A stretch of 8,938 bases of DNA from the NCBI GenBank assembly GCA_023379515.1, contig JAMCQQ010000326.1, forward strand, positions 1-8,938, written 5' to 3'. The translations under genes were made by a program, and so were the position numbers. This document shows, in pieces, positions 6,918 through 8,938 of the stretch. Within the stretch, counting starts at the first letter, position 1. Every line of letters starts with the position of its first letter. Origin of the DNA: Actinomycetota bacterium. Lineage in GTDB: Bacteria; Actinomycetota; Humimicrobiia; Humimicrobiales; Humimicrobiaceae. The notes below the pieces were generated by a model. That model had not been told where the DNA came from and did no database searches. It worked only from the letters and a program-made list of their open reading frames with translations.

Positions 6918-8150
6918 ATGGGCAAGCAACAACCTATAGTATTAATATCAAGTTATACTCCAAGATTATGTGGAATTGCTACTTTTACGGAAGAAGCCAG
7001 AGAATTCATTCAAAAAATATATCCAACCAGAGAAGTGCTGGTTATTAGTCATATTGATGGTGATGGAGAAGGAGTTTTCCCTTTAATTGATATGAAAAAT
7101 TGTTACTGGTGGAAACCTGTTGTCAAAAAAATTAAAAAGCTATCTCCTCATGTAGTGCACATCGAACATGAGTACAGTTTATATGAGTATGTTGATGAAA
7201 GAGGAATTGGGGATGGAAATCAGGGATTTTTGGAATTTCTTGATGCGATTAGCGAATATCCAATTGTAGTTGAACCTCATACTGTTCACGGCAGGCTCAG
7301 AGATTTCGAGGAAAATTTTATATATGAACTTTGTAAAGCAGCAGATGTTGTAATTTTTAAACATGAGTATCAGAAGTGGAGGCTCCGCTGGACTTTTACG
7401 CAAAAAAAATGGCAAGTGCCATCTAATATAATGATAATTCCACATGGAGCAAGGCCTGATATGCAATGGAAACCCGAGGATATCCCTAGATTAAAAGAAG
7501 AATTAGGACTTAGAAAATTAGGATGTCTATGTAATAATCTGGTTGGTTTAATTGGGTGGATCCAATCAAATAAAAGATGGGATATATTAACTTCCATGTG
7601 GGAAGAAATATCGCAGGAAATAGAAAAGAGGACAGGAGAACCATGGGATTTATTAGCTGCAGGTGCGATGAGAGATCCCAATCATTATTACGATTATAAG
7701 AAGTATATCCAGGAAATTGAATTACTTGAACAAAAAGGATTTGCTCATTATTATGAATTCATACCCAGGGGAGAAATTTATTATAAAGTTATAGCGATTT
7801 GTGATTTTATCGTTTTACCTTCTGTTGATGAAACGCAATCCGGAACCCTTGCAAGAATAATTGCCCTAAATAAACCATATATAACAACTGCTCCCATGGA
7901 AGGACTTACTGCGCAGACACTTGAAAGCGAAGGCGGGTTATTATTTACGACAAAAAAGATGCTGAAGGAAAAAGTGATAAAACTTGCATGCGATGGAAAT
8001 TTGAGGGAGGAATTTTCGAAGAAATTGAAGAAATATCTTGATGAAGTTGTTTCATGGGAAATAGTTGCAAAAAAATACAAATATTCTTATAAGCTTGCAA
8101 GATTAAAGAAAATTAAATCAATTGATGTAGACCTGCCTCCTGATTTTTAA
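6918..8150 (+). CDS. GT4-like (GT-B fold) glycosyltransferase
   Basis: A 410-residue cytoplasmic protein that should transfer a sugar from a nucleotide sugar to a glycan or lipid acceptor. The N-terminal half has the pattern of a known GT4-like group: SSYTPRLCGIATFTEEAREF (11-30), HIEHEYSLYEY (81-91), a histidine motif VEPHTVHGR (118-126), ADVVIFKHEYQKW (142-154), and IIPHGARPD (173-181), where the C-terminal Rossmann half begins. That half shows LIGWIQSNKRWD (211-222), with a likely phosphate-binding Lys219, then LLAAGA (245-250), ICDFIVLPSVDETQSGTLAR (294-313) and SWEIVAKKY near 379-387. Glu305 matches the first acid of the GT-B E-x7-E motif; the second position is Arg313, which I recall as tolerated in QSG-type members. 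Donor and acceptor are unknown. Its start has only a weak AAGTGG-like ribosome binding site. The gene ends one base short of the stop of the convergent neighbour. Confidence 0.88.
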   Translation: MGKQQPIVLISSYTPRLCGIATFTEEAREFIQKIYPTREVLVISHIDGDGEGVFPLIDMKNCYWWKPVVKKIKKLSPHVVHIEHEYSLYEYVDERGIGDGNQGFLEFLDAISEYPIVVEPHTVHGRLRDFEENFIYELCKAADVVIFKHEYQKWRLRWTFTQKKWQVPSNIMIIPHGARPDMQWKPEDIPRLKEELGLRKLGCLCNNLVGLIGWIQSNKRWDILTSMWEEISQEIEKRTGEPWDLLAAGAMRDPNHYYDYKKYIQEIELLEQKGFAHYYEFIPRGEIYYKVIAICDFIVLPSVDETQSGTLARIIALNKPYITTAPMEGLTAQTLESEGGLLFTTKKMLKEKVIKLACDGNLREEFSKKLKKYLDEVVSWEIVAKKYKYSYKLARLKKIKSIDVDLPPDF

Positions 8151-8151
8151 A

Positions 8152-8938
8152 TCACTCGACAATTCCCAATCTTTTTGCAGCAAGATATGCCATTAAAAAG
8201 CATATATTTGATTCAGCCCCCTGATTTAAATTTACACCTTCTGGCGTTAATGCATCATAACATGCAAAGGTTTCATCTATAAGAGGGATATGATTTATAT
8301 TGTTACCAAAAAACCATTTATACCATTTTTCAGCCCAGGTTAAATAGAAATCATCTTCTGTTGAATAATAAGCTTTTTCAAGACAGCAAACCATGTAACC
8401 TGAATCAATTGGTTGTTGGTCAAATAAGGCTTTATTACTGCCTCTAAGATACCAGCCTTTATTCCCAACAGGTGAAGGAATATTATTTTCCTGACAAGTT
8501 TTTATTAGGAAATCTGTTGTTTTTTTGGCAATTTCGAAACTAATTTTGCATTCTCTTTTTAAATAAATCTCCCAGAGTGCCCATGGGATAAGGGCATTTG
8601 CGTATACAAGATAATTTTCAAACCACACCCAATTATCAGAATATGTCTCAAAATATAAATAATGCAATTTTGATTTTAATTTGTTTTCTAAGCTGTGCTG
8701 GTAATCGAGATTCAATAAACCTAATAAGGCTGCTGATATTGCTCTTGGTGAAGCCCAGTTATAAGCATCTTCAATTAAATTTTTGATAATTTTTTTAATA
8801 TTATCATCTTTATTTTTTTGCGATGTTAAAATAGCCCATAAGGTCAAACCATAAGCCTCTTTTATATTTGGTTTTGAATTGTGTTCTTCATTTTTGAATA
8901 CGCCATTGTCATTATTTTCGTAATAAAAATGATAAAGT
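8152..8938 (-). CDS. Six-hairpin (alpha/alpha)6-type carbohydrate-related protein, N-terminus cut by window edge
   Basis: The minus strand is open from the TGA at 8152 to the right edge, giving 261 C-terminal residues. A TTG at 8847 could be read as a start, but in-frame coding with family-like content (FYYENNDNGVFKNEEH, EAYGLTLWAIL) continues upstream of it, so the true start lies outside the window. The protein is rich in alternating helices and aromatic residues. It carries SDNWVWFENYLVYANALIPW, DSGYMVC, ETFACYDALTPEG and NQGAESNICFLMAYLAAKRL, a pattern I associate with six-hairpin glycosidase-like proteins that accompany GT4 glycosyltransferases, often near GH130 phosphorylases. Candidate acidic catalytic residues are present but cannot be assigned. 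Its place beside a GT4-like gene supports a role in the same glycan pathway, though the genes converge and are not one operon. It could be a hydrolase, phosphorylase or non-catalytic partner. AT content is higher than in the kdp genes. Confidence 0.75.
   Translation of the reverse strand, partial: LYHFYYENNDNGVFKNEEHNSKPNIKEAYGLTLWAILTSQKNKDDNIKKIIKNLIEDAYNWASPRAISAALLGLLNLDYQHSLENKLKSKLHYLYFETYSDNWVWFENYLVYANALIPWALWEIYLKRECKISFEIAKKTTDFLIKTCQENNIPSPVGNKGWYLRGSNKALFDQQPIDSGYMVCCLEKAYYSTEDDFYLTWAEKWYKWFFGNNINHIPLIDETFACYDALTPEGVNLNQGAESNICFLMAYLAAKRLGIVE

Noticed and set aside
7179..8080. Three minus-strand ORFs of 95-103 codons
   Set aside because: They are antisense to the glycosyltransferase, have atypical composition and no independent promoter or ribosome binding site.
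8845..8847. TTG as the start of the six-hairpin protein
   Set aside because: The frame stays open upstream to the window edge and encodes plausible family sequence, so this is an internal Leu codon and the gene is partial.

Overview
The window looks bacterial, AT-rich (by eye roughly 35-40% GC) and gene-dense. The left two thirds (about 1-6278, all minus strand) is a high-affinity potassium uptake locus of the Kdp type. In transcription order it reads kdpD (sensor kinase), kdpE (response regulator), a 27-codon small membrane ORF, kdpF, kdpA and kdpB. kdpB runs off the left edge just before its C-terminus, so kdpC, which normally follows it, would lie outside the window. The right third (6410-8938) holds an unrelated group: a small polytopic membrane protein and a GT4-like glycosyltransferase on the plus strand, then a convergent (alpha/alpha)6 'six-hairpin' carbohydrate-related protein on the minus strand that runs off the right edge.

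How the Kdp part should work: KdpD and KdpE sense K+ limitation or osmotic stress and switch on the pump genes. KdpA is the K+-selective channel-like subunit, KdpB the P-type ATPase and KdpF a one-helix stabilising peptide. Two features depart from the E. coli layout (kdpFABC then kdpDE). First, the regulator genes come first, and a 100-nt gap with its own candidate control sequences separates them from the pump genes. Second, the KdpD protein starts directly at its four-helix membrane domain and lacks the large cytoplasmic N-terminal KdpD/USP region of classical KdpD. A further small ORF with a good ribosome binding site sits just ahead of kdpF and may be an extra, usually unannotated Kdp peptide.

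The 131-nt divergent spacer 6279-6409 holds a good sigma70-type promoter for kdpDE on the minus strand, an inverted repeat near its expected start point, and a weaker candidate promoter for the membrane-protein/glycosyltransferase pair on the plus strand.

The organism cannot be named from this window. Low GC, few strong Shine-Dalgarno sequences, and the mix of Kdp with a GT4 plus six-hairpin carbohydrate module fit an uncultivated anaerobic bacterium, but that is only a guess. No tRNA, rRNA, CRISPR array, transposase or other mobile element was seen. No gene-free stretch exceeds 131 bases.
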